A stretch of 64,000 nt of DNA from Gp6-AA40 sp035293405 (GTDB lineage Bacteria > Acidobacteriota > Vicinamibacteria > Vicinamibacterales > UBA2999), in the NCBI GenBank assembly GCA_035293405.1, contig DATDOE010000065.1, positions 48,388-112,387 on the forward strand. Direction: 5' to 3'. Position 1 is the first letter of the stretch, and the number at the start of each line of letters is the position of its first letter. Position numbers and translations under genes: made by a program. Positions 7,815-17,585 of this stretch are shown in pieces. A model generated the notes under the pieces. The model was given only the letters and a program-made list of their open reading frames with translations, made no database searches and was not told the origin of the DNA.

Positions 7815-9095
7815 CTATCCCTGGTTGGCGCCGAGCTCGAAGGCGGAGAGTGTGTGTCGATCGCGCACGTAGAGCGTCGTGCCGACCAGAGTCGGCGGTG
7901 TCCATGCGCGATTCCTGAGGACATCGGCGCGCGCGAGCACCTTCAGGCCCTGCGGCGAGATGGTGGCCAGGCCAAGCGTGCCGTCCTCGTCGAGCACGAT
8001 CACCTTGTTGTCGGCATAGAGCAACTGCGCGCGCGCGAAGCTGCGATCCTGCCAGGCGATGTTCCCGGTCTTCATGTCGATGGCGGAAATGAACGCCGGG
8101 CCGAAGTCTCCGCTCGATGCGTAGGCGTAGTCGCCAAGCCGAATCACCGTTCCGATGTGCACGCGCATGCGGCCGCTGGCCCATTTCTCCGCGACCGTCG
8201 TCTTGCCGGCCGCTTGACGAAGCTCGATGGCGCGGCTGCCAGTGCCGTAGGCCGACGACACGAAGAGGAGGTGGTTGTCGGGCGACCACACCGGGGTGCT
8301 GATGTTGAGTCCCCAGTCCGTCTTGTGCGGATGACTCCAGAGCTGCTGCCCGTTCGACGGATTCATGCCGGTCACGATGTCGCCGCCGAAGACGACGAGC
8401 TGCGGCTGCTTGTCGACGTCGATCAGGATCGGCGAGGCAGGCGCCCACACGAAGTAGCCGCTCTTCCACAGAAGCTTCCCGGTCTGCTGATCGAAGGCGG
8501 CCACCGCCTGGTCCGGGCCACCCATCGTCACGATGATGGTGTTGCCGAAGAGGATGGGACTGCAGCTGTAGCCCCGGGCGGTGAGCGGCGCACGGTACTC
8601 CTTCACCAGATCGTGGCCCCAGATGCGTTTGCCCGTGCCCTTGTCGAGCGCAAACAGCTCACTGCGCGAGCTGGTCGCGAACAGGCGGTCGCCCACGATC
8701 AACGGCGTCGAGTGCGGCCCGAGCCCTTCGTTGAAGTTGATGCTGTCGGTTGGCGCCGGATACGTGAACTCCCAGATCGTCTTTCCTGTCGCCGCGTCGA
8801 GAGCGGCCACGACTTCCTCGTGCTTCGTTTGGGTCGCCTGCCGATACATCGTGTAGAGACGCCCGTTCTCCACGAGGATCGACGAATGACCCTCGCCCAG
8901 GCTCCGGGTCCATAGCTTCTTCGGCCCACTCGCCGGCCAACTGGTCGCGAGCCCCTTGGAGTCCGACATGAAGTCCCGGCCCGGCCCGCCCCATTGCGTC
9001 CAGCTCGGTCGCGTCTGACCGAGCATCGTCTGCGGTGAGTCCAGCAGCAGAATTACCGCCACGAGGCTTGGGAGAATGAAACGCGACTGACTCAT
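7815..9095 (-). CDS. Secreted PQQ-like beta-propeller protein
   Basis: The protein has 426 residues with an N-terminal signal peptide (MSQSRFILPSLVAVILLLDS, cleavage near GQ27). It then shows repeated PQQ-type propeller blades: a WTQWGGPGRD entry motif and several D-x-x-TGK-x-x-W units such as ALDAATGKTIWEF, AFDQQTGKLLWKS and DMKTGNIAWQDRS. Such proteins are related to BamB and quinoprotein propellers. No dehydrogenase catalytic domain is visible, so it is probably a periplasmic scaffold or outer-membrane-associated protein rather than an enzyme. It is convergent with the ankyrin gene, with zero intergenic bases. Confidence 0.82.
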   Translation of the reverse strand: MSQSRFILPSLVAVILLLDSPQTMLGQTRPSWTQWGGPGRDFMSDSKGLATSWPASGPKKLWTRSLGEGHSSILVENGRLYTMYRQATQTKHEEVVAALDAATGKTIWEFTYPAPTDSINFNEGLGPHSTPLIVGDRLFATSSRSELFALDKGTGKRIWGHDLVKEYRAPLTARGYSCSPILFGNTIIVTMGGPDQAVAAFDQQTGKLLWKSGYFVWAPASPILIDVDKQPQLVVFGGDIVTGMNPSNGQQLWSHPHKTDWGLNISTPVWSPDNHLLFVSSAYGTGSRAIELRQAAGKTTVAEKWASGRMRVHIGTVIRLGDYAYASSGDFGPAFISAIDMKTGNIAWQDRSFARAQLLYADNKVIVLDEDGTLGLATISPQGLKVLARADVLRNRAWTPPTLVGTTLYVRDRHTLSAFELGANQG

Positions 9096-9141
9096 GACGA
9101 TGCACCCTCGATGAACGCGGAATGACGCGCAGCGGTCTCCG

Positions 9142-9783
9142 TCACTTGCCGAAATTGAACGAGAATTTCAGTGTGAAAATGACGTCAGAACCGCCGGTGG
9201 AGAACGGCACCGAAATCAGGGGCGTGATGCCGACGGTCCGGTTGAAGACCAATCCCACGCCCAGGTCCGCGATGCCGCCGGTGTCAGAGAAGCTGTCCTC
9301 GACGCCGCCGAAGTCTGTCATGACGCGGTCATACACGACCGACAGGCCAAAGAAGGGGACCACCATCATTCCGTCGTTGTCGGACGCGATGACGCCGATA
9401 CTGCCCCCTCCCTGGACGAAGGCCGTGGACACGTCAACCGGTCCCACATCTGGTCCGGTGCCGAAGCCGACGCGAGCCACCGGGCACAGGAGCACTTTGT
9501 TTCGTCGATCCGTGGCGAACTCCGCTCCGGCGAACGCGTTCACGCCGGTCGATCTGACATCGGCGTCGGTGAAATTGGTCACCGAAAGTCCTACGCCAGC
9601 GAACAGGGATTCGCCGCCGCCGGCAAAGGTACCCTCGACCCCCCGTGCTCCGTCGGTGAAGGACGCACCAATTCCCACTTGAAACGGCCCATCACGAAAG
9701 GACGGCCTGCCGCCACAGATCTGCGCCTCGGCCGAACTCGCCGCCATGAGCAGCACCATCACCATCGACACAACAAGTTTCAT
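9142..9783 (-). CDS. Secreted glycine-rich protein, possible outer-membrane beta-barrel
   Basis: The protein has 213 residues. The start is placed at the ATG at 9783 because GGAGACGAGG lies just upstream and the resulting N-terminus MKLVVSMVMVLLMAASSAEA is a clean signal peptide. Upstream in-frame codons would add a non-homologous 19-residue tail. The mature part alternates polar and hydrophobic residues with many Gly and aromatic positions (FQVGIGASF, SLFAGVGLSVTNF, NAFAGAEF, FSFNFGK at the C-terminus), typical of a small beta-barrel, but no family is recognised. It sits downstream of the permease array, across a junction that contains a fossil permease start. Confidence 0.7.
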   Translation of the reverse strand: MKLVVSMVMVLLMAASSAEAQICGGRPSFRDGPFQVGIGASFTDGARGVEGTFAGGGESLFAGVGLSVTNFTDADVRSTGVNAFAGAEFATDRRNKVLLCPVARVGFGTGPDVGPVDVSTAFVQGGGSIGVIASDNDGMMVVPFFGLSVVYDRVMTDFGGVEDSFSDTGGIADLGVGLVFNRTVGITPLISVPFSTGGSDVIFTLKFSFNFGK

Positions 9784-9824
9784 CCTCGTCTCCAGTGGTC
9801 TCTCAGGGGGATGCTGAATTGTAG

Positions 9825-9844
9825 TGCCACATCGTCTCAATCAT
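9825..9844 (-). pseudogene. Fossil 5' end of an ADOP permease gene
   Basis: On the minus strand the 20 bases ATGATTGAGACGATGTGGCA directly follow the GATTGGTGA-type spacer. They match the starts of intact permeases (ATGATTGACACGATTTGGCA at 14959) at 18 of 20 positions, encoding MIETMW against MIDTIW. After this point the similarity stops and the leader of the secreted protein gene begins. This looks like a break point where a permease was deleted or displaced. Confidence 0.6.
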
Positions 9845-9980
9845 TGGTGATCCTTTGATCGATGATTTGTGATTCGTTGTCGATTGGTGAGTGGTGATTT
9901 GTGAATGTGGGATCCTAGAATCACGAATCAGCAATCACCAGTCACCAACGATTCAACAATCACAGATCGCCAATCCAGCA
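9845..9980. repeat. GATTGGTGA-rich inverted-repeat spacer, copy 2
   Basis: This has the same design as the spacers at 1433, 14960 and 17586: left half with CATTGGTGAT, GTGATTCGTT and GATTGGTGAG, right half with AATCACCAGTCACC and AACGATTCAACAATCAC. It lies between the permease stop at 9981 and the fossil permease start at 9825-9844, the position such spacers have elsewhere in the array. Confidence 0.7.
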
Positions 9981-12407
9981 TCAGTCCATCCTCAACGCGA
10001 CCATGGGGTTGACGCGGCTGGCACGCCGCGCCGGAACGTAGGTGGCCGCGAACGCGACAAACGCAATCGTGGCGATGACGGAGAGGTAGACCGTCGGGTC
10101 GTCTACGTCCACGAACGCGAACGCACTCCCCATCGCGGAGACGAGTAGCAACGCCGCCGGCAGCCCAATCAGGCCGCCGCCCATCACCGGGCGCACGCCC
10201 TGTCGGATGATCATCCGGAGCACCTGGGCTGGCCTGGCACCGAGCGCCATGCGCACACCGATCTCGCGCGTGCGCTGCTCGACCAGATAGGACACCACGC
10301 CGTAGATTCCGGTCGCGGCAAGCGCGATCGCGACCAGCGCGACGGCCATCAGCAGGCCGGCGATGGTGTACGTGCTGGCGAGGTCGTTGAAGCGGACCTG
10401 CTCCATCGACAGGACCGCGAAGAGAGGTTCGGTCGGTTCCAGCGCGGCGGCCTCTGCGCGAATGGCGGACACCAGCTGCAGCGGATCCGAGGCACTCGTT
10501 CGCACGGCAATGGCCATCGAGCGTTCCGGGCGGAGGATCGACGGCACATAGATCTGGGGCACTCCTCGGCGCTCGACGTCTGAGCTTCTGACGTTGCCGA
10601 CCACACCCACCACGCTGACAGTCGTCGCGGGTTCGTTGGCGTTCACGATCGACAGTTGAGTACCGAGAGGATTCCGTCCCGGCCAGAACAGCCGTGCGGC
10701 GTCTTCGCTCACCAGCGCGACTGGCTGACCGCCTCCGAAATCCGCGCCGGTGAAATTGCGGCCGCGAACGATCGGGATTCGCAATGTGTCGAGATACTGC
10801 TGACTGACCGAGGCCATGGCCGTGAAGGGAAGCGCGTCCACCGGCACCGGTGGCCCGCCGTCGACCCTCACGCGGACGCTGAGCTCCCGATCGGCGACGG
10901 GGAGTCGATTGATAGCGGCGGCGGACACGACGCCGGGAAGGCTATCGATTCGGGTCAACAGGTCGGAATAGAACTGGTTGATTCTCGCGGGAGTGGTGAA
11001 TCGACTGTCGGACAGGTCCACTCTGAATGTCAGCAGGCGGCTCGCATCGAAGCCCGACACCGCCGTTCTGAAGCCCCATGCGGTCCGGGCGACGAACGCC
11101 ACTTGAACAAGGAGGACGAGGGCAAGCCCCACCTGGAGGACGACGAGCGCGGTCCTCATCCGATGTACCGGGCCGGAGGTACTGCGCGCGCCGCCTCTAA
11201 GATCGCCGGGATCCGTGCGCCACGATTGCCACGCCGGGATGAGCGAGATTCCGAGCGGGATCAGAAACGACGCAACCGCGCCTGCCGCCACGACGCGGGA
11301 GTTAATCGCCGCGTCCGTCAAGACTCGGGCCTGCGGTCCCGCCAGCCACTCGAGGGCGGCCAGTCCCCATGCGCCGAGCAGGAGTCCGACGGCGCTCGCC
11401 ACGACCGAGATGGTGAAGCCCTCACCGAGCAGCTGCGTGATGTGATCGAAGCGGGTGGCTCCAAGCGCCTTCCTGAGCGACAGTTCACGCCGGCGGGCTA
11501 ACATCTGCGCGTAGATGACGTTGGAGACGTTCGCACACGCCATGGCCACGAGAAGCACCGCAATCAGCGTCAGCAGGAACAGAAGGAAGGGAATCTCGCC
11601 GCCCAGCTGCTCGATGAGGGGCCGGACGACCACGCCTACGTCTCGGTTGGTGTTTGGGTACTGGGTTTTGAGGCGCTCCGCGATACGCGACAGATCGGCA
11701 GTGGCCTGTGCGCGCGTCACGCCCGGCTTCAGGCGTGCCGTCACGGAGAGTCTTCGCTCCTCGCGCGCGGCGCGGGTCGCATCGAGAGGGATTGGAAGCC
11801 AGACCTCGGTCTCCACGAAGATGCCGCCGCCGGCGCTCCGCGGCTGAATGCCGACGATGGTGTGCGATGTGCCGTTGAGGATGATCGGTGTCCCCACGAC
11901 CGAGGGGTTGGATGCGTAGCGCTCCTGCCAGTAGCGGTAACCGAGGAGTGCGACCGGAGGTGCGCCGATCCGTCCATCATCGTCGCGAAACCCGCGGCCG
12001 CGATCGGGGGTAATGCCCCAGAGAGATGGCAGGTTCGCGGTAGTACGAATGAGCGAGACACGGGCCGGAGCGCCGCGACCGGTGACCGTCGCCGTATCGT
12101 ATTGAAAGGCCGCAAACTGCTCGACCGTGCTGGATTCCGCAGCGAAGTCAACCAGGTCGGGTACCGACGTCCACGTTCTCGCGAGTCCATCGGAGACGCC
12201 TGCTTGCGCCTGACCCGGACGCGGGTCGGTCGATGCCACGAACACGAGGTGGTCCGTGTTGACGGCGGGAATCGCGTGCCAGACGCTGTCGATGGTGCTC
12301 GAGATGATCGCGGACGTTCCGATGGCGACCGCCAGCGTGAACACGACGACCAGCGTGGGGGTCGGATTCCGGAGCAGCGTGCGCAGCGCGTATCGAAGAT
12401 TGGTCAT
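9981..12407 (-). CDS. ADOP-family ABC permease (MacB/FtsX type)
   Basis: The protein has 808 residues and starts MTNLRYALRTLLRNPTPTLV, a start slightly different from the MIDTIW type. The first membrane segment holds VVFTLAVAIGTSAIISSTID, where the usual LGIGANTA motif has diverged. First FtsX block: MACANVSNVIYAQMLARRRELSLRKALGATR. Second half: MALGARPAQVLRMIIRQGVRP. C-terminus: PARRASRVNPMVALRMD. The four-block duplicated layout is complete. It is the last of five consecutive permeases after the ATPase and is separated from the next by a 74-bp spacer holding two palindromes. Confidence 0.92.
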   Translation of the reverse strand: MTNLRYALRTLLRNPTPTLVVVFTLAVAIGTSAIISSTIDSVWHAIPAVNTDHLVFVASTDPRPGQAQAGVSDGLARTWTSVPDLVDFAAESSTVEQFAAFQYDTATVTGRGAPARVSLIRTTANLPSLWGITPDRGRGFRDDDGRIGAPPVALLGYRYWQERYASNPSVVGTPIILNGTSHTIVGIQPRSAGGGIFVETEVWLPIPLDATRAAREERRLSVTARLKPGVTRAQATADLSRIAERLKTQYPNTNRDVGVVVRPLIEQLGGEIPFLLFLLTLIAVLLVAMACANVSNVIYAQMLARRRELSLRKALGATRFDHITQLLGEGFTISVVASAVGLLLGAWGLAALEWLAGPQARVLTDAAINSRVVAAGAVASFLIPLGISLIPAWQSWRTDPGDLRGGARSTSGPVHRMRTALVVLQVGLALVLLVQVAFVARTAWGFRTAVSGFDASRLLTFRVDLSDSRFTTPARINQFYSDLLTRIDSLPGVVSAAAINRLPVADRELSVRVRVDGGPPVPVDALPFTAMASVSQQYLDTLRIPIVRGRNFTGADFGGGQPVALVSEDAARLFWPGRNPLGTQLSIVNANEPATTVSVVGVVGNVRSSDVERRGVPQIYVPSILRPERSMAIAVRTSASDPLQLVSAIRAEAAALEPTEPLFAVLSMEQVRFNDLASTYTIAGLLMAVALVAIALAATGIYGVVSYLVEQRTREIGVRMALGARPAQVLRMIIRQGVRPVMGGGLIGLPAALLLVSAMGSAFAFVDVDDPTVYLSVIATIAFVAFAATYVPARRASRVNPMVALRMD

Positions 12408-12422
12408 GGTCGGCCACGTACG

Positions 12423-12479
12423 GTCCGGCTAAAGCCGGACACTACGAATGTCGTGCGTAGTGTCCGCCTTCAGGCGGAC
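12423..12479. repeat. REP-like palindrome pair
   Basis: Two 18-bp palindromes, GTCCGGCTAAAGCCGGAC (12423-12440) and GTCCGCCTTCAGGCGGAC (12462-12479), face each other across a spacer that begins ACTAC and ends GTAGT. The whole unit is therefore a nested inverted repeat, in the manner of a REPIN. The second palindrome with its CGTAGT flank recurs exactly at 53099-53122. It may also act as a terminator or stabiliser between the two permease genes. Confidence 0.75.
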
Positions 12480-12481
12480 TC

Positions 12482-14959
12482 TCATTCCATCCTTAGCGCG
12501 ACCAGCGGATCGATACGCGCTGCGCGCCGCGCCGGAATGTAGGCGGCCAGTAGCGTGACCGCGACGAGCATCGACACGACGAGGAGATACGTGACGACGT
12601 CGACGCCGCCGGCGCTCGGGAAGACCGCGCGCAGCAGACCGCCCGTGGCCACGCTGCCCACCACGCCGATCGCGACACCGCAGGCCGCCAGCAGAAGCCC
12701 GTGCCGAAGGACCATCCGCAGCACCGAGCCTGGGCGGGCACCGACGGCCATGCGAATGCCGATCTCCCTCGTCCGCCGCGCGACCGAATAGGCCACCAGG
12801 CCGTACAAGCCCACCATCGCCAGAGTGAGCCCCATCAACCCCATACCGCCGGTGACGCCGATGATCGTGCTCACGATGCCGACGGCGTTGCCGTAGTAGA
12901 ACTCCTCCATTGTCCGCATGCCGGTGATGGGCATGTTCGGGTCGATCGATCGAACGATCTCGCGCAAGGGGGCCGCGAGCGCGGCGGCATCGCCACTCGC
13001 CGCGACGAGCAACGTGCTGCGAGTGCCCAGGTCCTGTCGCTGGGGCAGATACATCCAGGGCGTTGGCGCCTCTCCGATCCAGTTGTTCTTGTTGTCCGCC
13101 GTCACGCCGACCACTTCGGCCCACGGTCTCCCATCGCGATCGGGAAGGCGAACCCGCCGGCCAATCGGATCCAGGTTGGGCCAGTAGCGCGTGGCCATGG
13201 CCTGGTTGACGAGCACCACGAGCGGTGTGTCGGCGGTGTCCGCTGACGTGAAGGCGCGGCCGCCGACGATGGGGATGTCCATCGTGTCGAGATAGCCCTC
13301 GTCGATGCGGGCCGAGAGAACGGTGAGGCTCTCGGTGCCCTGTGGCAACTGATAACCCTCAGGGATGATCGTCACGGGGTTGCGAGTGTCCTGGTTCAAC
13401 GGCATGACCGACGTCATGCCGACCGACGTCACGCCGGAAATCGACTGCGCGCGCTCCTTGAGGAGGCGGTAGAAGGCCTCGGTTCGCGGGCGGTCGTACC
13501 GTGCCAGCCTCGGCTCGAAGCCGACGAGGATCATGCGGGCCGTGCGGAATCCGGGTTCGCGCAACTCCGCCTGGAACGCTCGCGAGAGAAACACGGTGAC
13601 GGTGAGGAGCATCAACGCCAGCGCGACCTGCCCGGCCACCAAGCCGTTGCGGCCCCACAGACGTGACGATCGGCCGACGTTGCCGCCCCCCGCACGCAGG
13701 GTACCGGACAGGCTGGTCGTACGGGTCGCACGCCACGCCGGGACGAGGCTCGACAGAAGCACGCTGGCGGCGGCGAGCGCAAGGCCGACAGCGATGGCCC
13801 GCCGATCGAGCTCGAACGTCAGGCGGACACCGATATCACTCACGATCGGCATCTGGCTGAAGAACCGGACCACGCCGGAGCCGATCGCCAGGCCGAGGGC
13901 ACCACCGGCCACTGCGAGCAGACCGCTCTCCGTGAGCAACTGGCGAGTGACCCGAAAGCGACCGCCGCCGATGGCGAGACGCAGCGCGATCTCCCGCTCA
14001 CGTGCGGGTGCACGGCTCATCAAGAGGCCGGCGACGTTGGCGCACGCCACCAGCAGCACGACAAACGCCAGCGTCATGAGCATGAACGCGGCGGGCGCCG
14101 ACGCGCCTCTCTCCTCGATCCGGGCGTCGAAGTCACGCCTGACGAGCAGCCCGTAGTTGCGGTTCGTGTCCGGGTAGGTCTGTTCCAGCGAGCGGGCGAT
14201 GAGCGACGCCTCCTGTCGCACTTGATCGAGAGAGACGCCAGGCTTGAGACGCCCTTTCACATTCAAGATGCGAGCCTCGCGTCGTTCAAGCACGCCCGGC
14301 TGGGCGCCGGCCAGCGCGGGAGAGATCGATACGGGCACGTAGTAGGCGGGAGGCAAAGCGAGGTTCACGCCGGCGAAGGTGGACGGCGCGACGCCGATCA
14401 CGGTGAAGTCCAGACCGCCGACGCGAACGCGCCGTTCGAGAATCCCCGGATCGGCGCCGAACTGCTCGGTCCACGTGTCGTAGGCGAGCACCATCACCGT
14501 GTCGCGTCCGGGCACGCGATCTTCGTCGGGCAGGAAGAAGCGTCCGAGCGCCGGCTGGAGCTCGAGCACGTCGAAGAAGTTCCCGCTGACAACGAGACCG
14601 AGCTTGCTCTGTGCCGGCTGGTCCGGACGGTCGGCGAAGCTGGTGACGATGGTGCCATAGGCGAGGAGGCCCTTGAAGCTCTGCGCGCGATCGCGCAGAT
14701 CGACGAAATCAGGATAGGACACCTGAGTGTTGGGGATGAAGCTGGCACTGACGCGAGGTGAGGTGGCGGTGACGGCCACGATCTCGCCCGAGCGAGGCAC
14801 CGTCAACGGACGCAGGACCAGACCGTCGGCGACGCTGAACATGGCCGCGTTGGCGCCCACCCCGAGAGCGATTGAGATCACCGCCACGAGGGTGAAGCCC
14901 GGATTCTTCACGAGCATCCGGACACCGTGTTTCACGTCCTGCCAAATCGTGTCAATCAT
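12482..14959 (-). CDS. ADOP-family ABC permease (MacB/FtsX type)
   Basis: The protein has 825 residues and starts MIDTIWQDVKHGVRMLVKNP. The first membrane segment holds AVISIALGVGANAAMFSVAD. The first FtsX block has LLVACANVAGLLMSRAPAREREIALRL. The final block has EIGIRMAVGARPGSVLRMVL, and the C-terminus is PARRAARIDPLVALRME. It shares the LVKNPGF start and RAPxREREIALRLA signature with the next permease (15108-17585), so the two look like a recent duplication. A GATTGGTGA spacer lies directly upstream. Predicted inner-membrane permease; substrate unknown. Confidence 0.93.
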   Translation of the reverse strand: MIDTIWQDVKHGVRMLVKNPGFTLVAVISIALGVGANAAMFSVADGLVLRPLTVPRSGEIVAVTATSPRVSASFIPNTQVSYPDFVDLRDRAQSFKGLLAYGTIVTSFADRPDQPAQSKLGLVVSGNFFDVLELQPALGRFFLPDEDRVPGRDTVMVLAYDTWTEQFGADPGILERRVRVGGLDFTVIGVAPSTFAGVNLALPPAYYVPVSISPALAGAQPGVLERREARILNVKGRLKPGVSLDQVRQEASLIARSLEQTYPDTNRNYGLLVRRDFDARIEERGASAPAAFMLMTLAFVVLLVACANVAGLLMSRAPAREREIALRLAIGGGRFRVTRQLLTESGLLAVAGGALGLAIGSGVVRFFSQMPIVSDIGVRLTFELDRRAIAVGLALAAASVLLSSLVPAWRATRTTSLSGTLRAGGGNVGRSSRLWGRNGLVAGQVALALMLLTVTVFLSRAFQAELREPGFRTARMILVGFEPRLARYDRPRTEAFYRLLKERAQSISGVTSVGMTSVMPLNQDTRNPVTIIPEGYQLPQGTESLTVLSARIDEGYLDTMDIPIVGGRAFTSADTADTPLVVLVNQAMATRYWPNLDPIGRRVRLPDRDGRPWAEVVGVTADNKNNWIGEAPTPWMYLPQRQDLGTRSTLLVAASGDAAALAAPLREIVRSIDPNMPITGMRTMEEFYYGNAVGIVSTIIGVTGGMGLMGLTLAMVGLYGLVAYSVARRTREIGIRMAVGARPGSVLRMVLRHGLLLAACGVAIGVVGSVATGGLLRAVFPSAGGVDVVTYLLVVSMLVAVTLLAAYIPARRAARIDPLVALRME

Positions 14960-15107
14960 TGGTGACTTTCGATTTCTGATCCGCGATTGGTTTGCGATTG
15001 GTGACTGGAGATCGACGATCTATTGGTGAGTCGGAGAGTCTCGGGAATCGCGAATCAGCGATCGCCGATCACCAACGATTCACCAATCACCCATCACGAA
15101 TCCATAA
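14960..15107. repeat. GATTGGTGA-rich inverted-repeat spacer, copy 3
   Basis: The spacer lies between two permeases. The left half reads CGATTGGTTTGCGATTGGTGAC and TATTGGTGAG; the right half reads GATCACCAACGATTCACC and AATCACCCATCACGAATCC, giving complementary halves. It abuts the start codon at 14959 (CACCAATG on the minus strand). Confidence 0.7.
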
Positions 15108-17585
15108 TCATTCGGTCCTCAAGGCGACCATCGGATTGGTTCGCGCCGCCCGCCGTGCTGGCAGGTACGCGGCCAGGAGCGTGACGGCAACAAGTGTCGG
15201 CACGACGAACAAGTAAGTGACGACGCTCACGCCGCCTTCACCCGGGAAGACCGCTCGGAGCAACCCTCCAGTCGCGACGCTTCCTGCCACGCCGAGGGCG
15301 ATCCCCCATACGGCCAGGATGAGCCCCTGTCGCAGAACCATTCGGAGCACTGAGCCTGGTGCGGCGCCGACCGCCATACGAATGCCGATCTCGCGTGTGC
15401 GGCGGCTCGCCGTGTACGCGACCAGTCCGTACAAGCCGACCATCGACAGGACGAGCCCCATCAGTCCCATGCCGTTCACACTTCCGGCGATCAACCGAGT
15501 GGTGTGCACCGCTCGTGAGAAATAGAAATCCTCCATCGTCCTCACGCCGAAGACCGGCATGTTCGGGTCGATGGCGCGAACGGCGTCGCGCAGTGGTCCC
15601 ACCATCGCGGTCGCGTCGCGATCCGAGGCCACGAGCAGCGTGTTATTGGGCTGGGGATTCTGCAGGCGCGATCGGTAGATGTACTCGGGCGGTGGCGCGG
15701 CGATGAAGAAATACTTGACGTTGGCGGCGATGCCGACGACCTCCGCGAAGGCGCGGTCACGGTCGTCGAGCCGGACGCGCTTGCCGATGGCGTTCTGTCC
15801 GGGCCAGTAGTGCGAGGCAAAGGCTTCGTTCACCACGGCGACGAGCGGCGTGTTCTCCGTATCCGTAGACCGGATGCCGCGTCCGCGGACGATTGGGATC
15901 TCGAGCGTGTCGAAGTACCCCTCGTCTATGCGCGCCGACGCGGTGCTCACGTTCTCGACGCCGGCGGCAAACGTAAAGCCTTCAGGCGCGACCGGCATGA
16001 ACTCGAGCGTGTCCGCTTTCATGGGGACCGACGAGGTGAGGGTCGCCGACGTCACGCCGGGGATGGCTCGAGCCTTCTCCGTCAGCAGACGATAGAACTC
16101 GCGGGTCCGAGGTTCGTCATAGCGCGCCAGGCCAGGGTCGAAGGCCATCATCAGCAGGCCGCTCGTACGAAAGCCCGGACCCTCTCTGAGCTCGGCCTGG
16201 AACGCGCGATATAAGAAGACGGACACGGTCAGCAGGACCAACGTCAGCGCGACTTGACCAGAGACGAGCACGCTCCGGCCCCACAGGCGTGACCGCCGCG
16301 ACGCCGCGGCAGTGGGGTTCTTCAAGGTGCTGACGAGATCCGCGCGTGAGGCCTGCCAGGCCGGGAGCAGACTCGAGAAGGCGGCGCTTGCCCCGGCGAC
16401 GGCGATGCCGACCATGAGGACGCGTAGGTCCAGGGCGAACGTCAGCTTGAGAGGAAAGTCGGTTGGGAACTCCAGTTGCTGGAATATCGCGATCACGCCA
16501 TAGCTGATGGCCAGGCCGAGCGCCCCACCCCCGATCGCGATCAGGAGGCTCTCGGTGAGCAGCTGCCGGATCATGCGGAATCGGCTCGCACCAACCGCCA
16601 GACGCAGCGCGATCTCGCGGGCTCGGACCGGGGCGCGGCTCGTCAGCAGCCCCGCGACATTGGCGCAGGCGACGATCAGGACCGCGAACGCCAGCGTCAT
16701 GAGCATGACGACGATGTTCGTGTCGCCGCCTCCAGGGCCATTCCCGTACGCATCGAGCTGCGTGCGGACGGTGAAATCCAGATTCTGATTGGTGTTTGGA
16801 TAGGTCTTCTGGAGATTGCCGGCGATCTGCTGCACGTCGGCGCGCGCCTGGGCCATCGTCGCGTCGGATCGCAGACGTCCTTTCACGATCAGCCAGCGGC
16901 TGTCGCGCCGTGTCAGCGCGTCGGCCGGCAATCCCGGACCGCTCTGCACCGCTGCGAACATGGCGATAGGCACGTAGAAGGCCGGGCGCACGTCGTGGTC
17001 GATGCCGGTGAAACCCTTGGAGGCAACGCCGATCACCACGAAGTCTTGACCACCAATGCGGATACGCCGATTCACGATCCCCGGGTCCGCCGCAAACCGC
17101 TGGGTCCATTCGTCGTAGTCGAGGACGACCACGGCATCTCGTCCGGCCACGCGGTCCTCATCGGGCCGGAAGGTGCGGCCGAGCCCGGCACGGATCTCCA
17201 TCGCATCGAAGAAGTTGCCGCTCACCGCCATGCCGACGTTCCGTCGCGTCTGTTCGTCCGGCCGCTGGGCGAAGGCCGTGACGACAATCCCATACGCGAC
17301 GAGGCCATCAACACTGCGCAACTGATCGCGGAGGTCCACGTAGTCCGCGTATGAGAATCTAGGGAAGCGGGCGCCGATGCCGGGGGTGATCGCGCTGACG
17401 GTGACGACCTCTCCAGCCCGCGGCACGGGCAGCGGGCGCAGCACCAGGCCGTCGGCGACGCTGAACATCGCGGCGTTGGCCCCGACGCCGATGGCAATCG
17501 AGATGATCGCGACGAGCGCGAAGCCCGGGTTCTTCACGAGCATCCGTACGCCGTGTCTCAGATCCTGCGCGAGGGTGGCAATCAT
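15108..17585 (-). CDS. ADOP-family ABC permease (MacB/FtsX type)
   Basis: The protein has 825 residues and starts MIATLAQDLRHGVRMLVKNP. The first membrane segment has AIISIAIGVGANAAMFSVAD. First FtsX block: LIVACANVAGLLTSRAPVRAREIALRL. Second FtsX block: EIGIRMAVGAAPGSVLRMVLRQG. C-terminus: PARRAARTNPMVALRTE. Its length equals that of the neighbour at 12482-14959 and the two share many signature stretches, which supports tandem duplication. It is flanked on both sides by GATTGGTGA spacers. Confidence 0.93.
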   Translation of the reverse strand: MIATLAQDLRHGVRMLVKNPGFALVAIISIAIGVGANAAMFSVADGLVLRPLPVPRAGEVVTVSAITPGIGARFPRFSYADYVDLRDQLRSVDGLVAYGIVVTAFAQRPDEQTRRNVGMAVSGNFFDAMEIRAGLGRTFRPDEDRVAGRDAVVVLDYDEWTQRFAADPGIVNRRIRIGGQDFVVIGVASKGFTGIDHDVRPAFYVPIAMFAAVQSGPGLPADALTRRDSRWLIVKGRLRSDATMAQARADVQQIAGNLQKTYPNTNQNLDFTVRTQLDAYGNGPGGGDTNIVVMLMTLAFAVLIVACANVAGLLTSRAPVRAREIALRLAVGASRFRMIRQLLTESLLIAIGGGALGLAISYGVIAIFQQLEFPTDFPLKLTFALDLRVLMVGIAVAGASAAFSSLLPAWQASRADLVSTLKNPTAAASRRSRLWGRSVLVSGQVALTLVLLTVSVFLYRAFQAELREGPGFRTSGLLMMAFDPGLARYDEPRTREFYRLLTEKARAIPGVTSATLTSSVPMKADTLEFMPVAPEGFTFAAGVENVSTASARIDEGYFDTLEIPIVRGRGIRSTDTENTPLVAVVNEAFASHYWPGQNAIGKRVRLDDRDRAFAEVVGIAANVKYFFIAAPPPEYIYRSRLQNPQPNNTLLVASDRDATAMVGPLRDAVRAIDPNMPVFGVRTMEDFYFSRAVHTTRLIAGSVNGMGLMGLVLSMVGLYGLVAYTASRRTREIGIRMAVGAAPGSVLRMVLRQGLILAVWGIALGVAGSVATGGLLRAVFPGEGGVSVVTYLFVVPTLVAVTLLAAYLPARRAARTNPMVALRTE

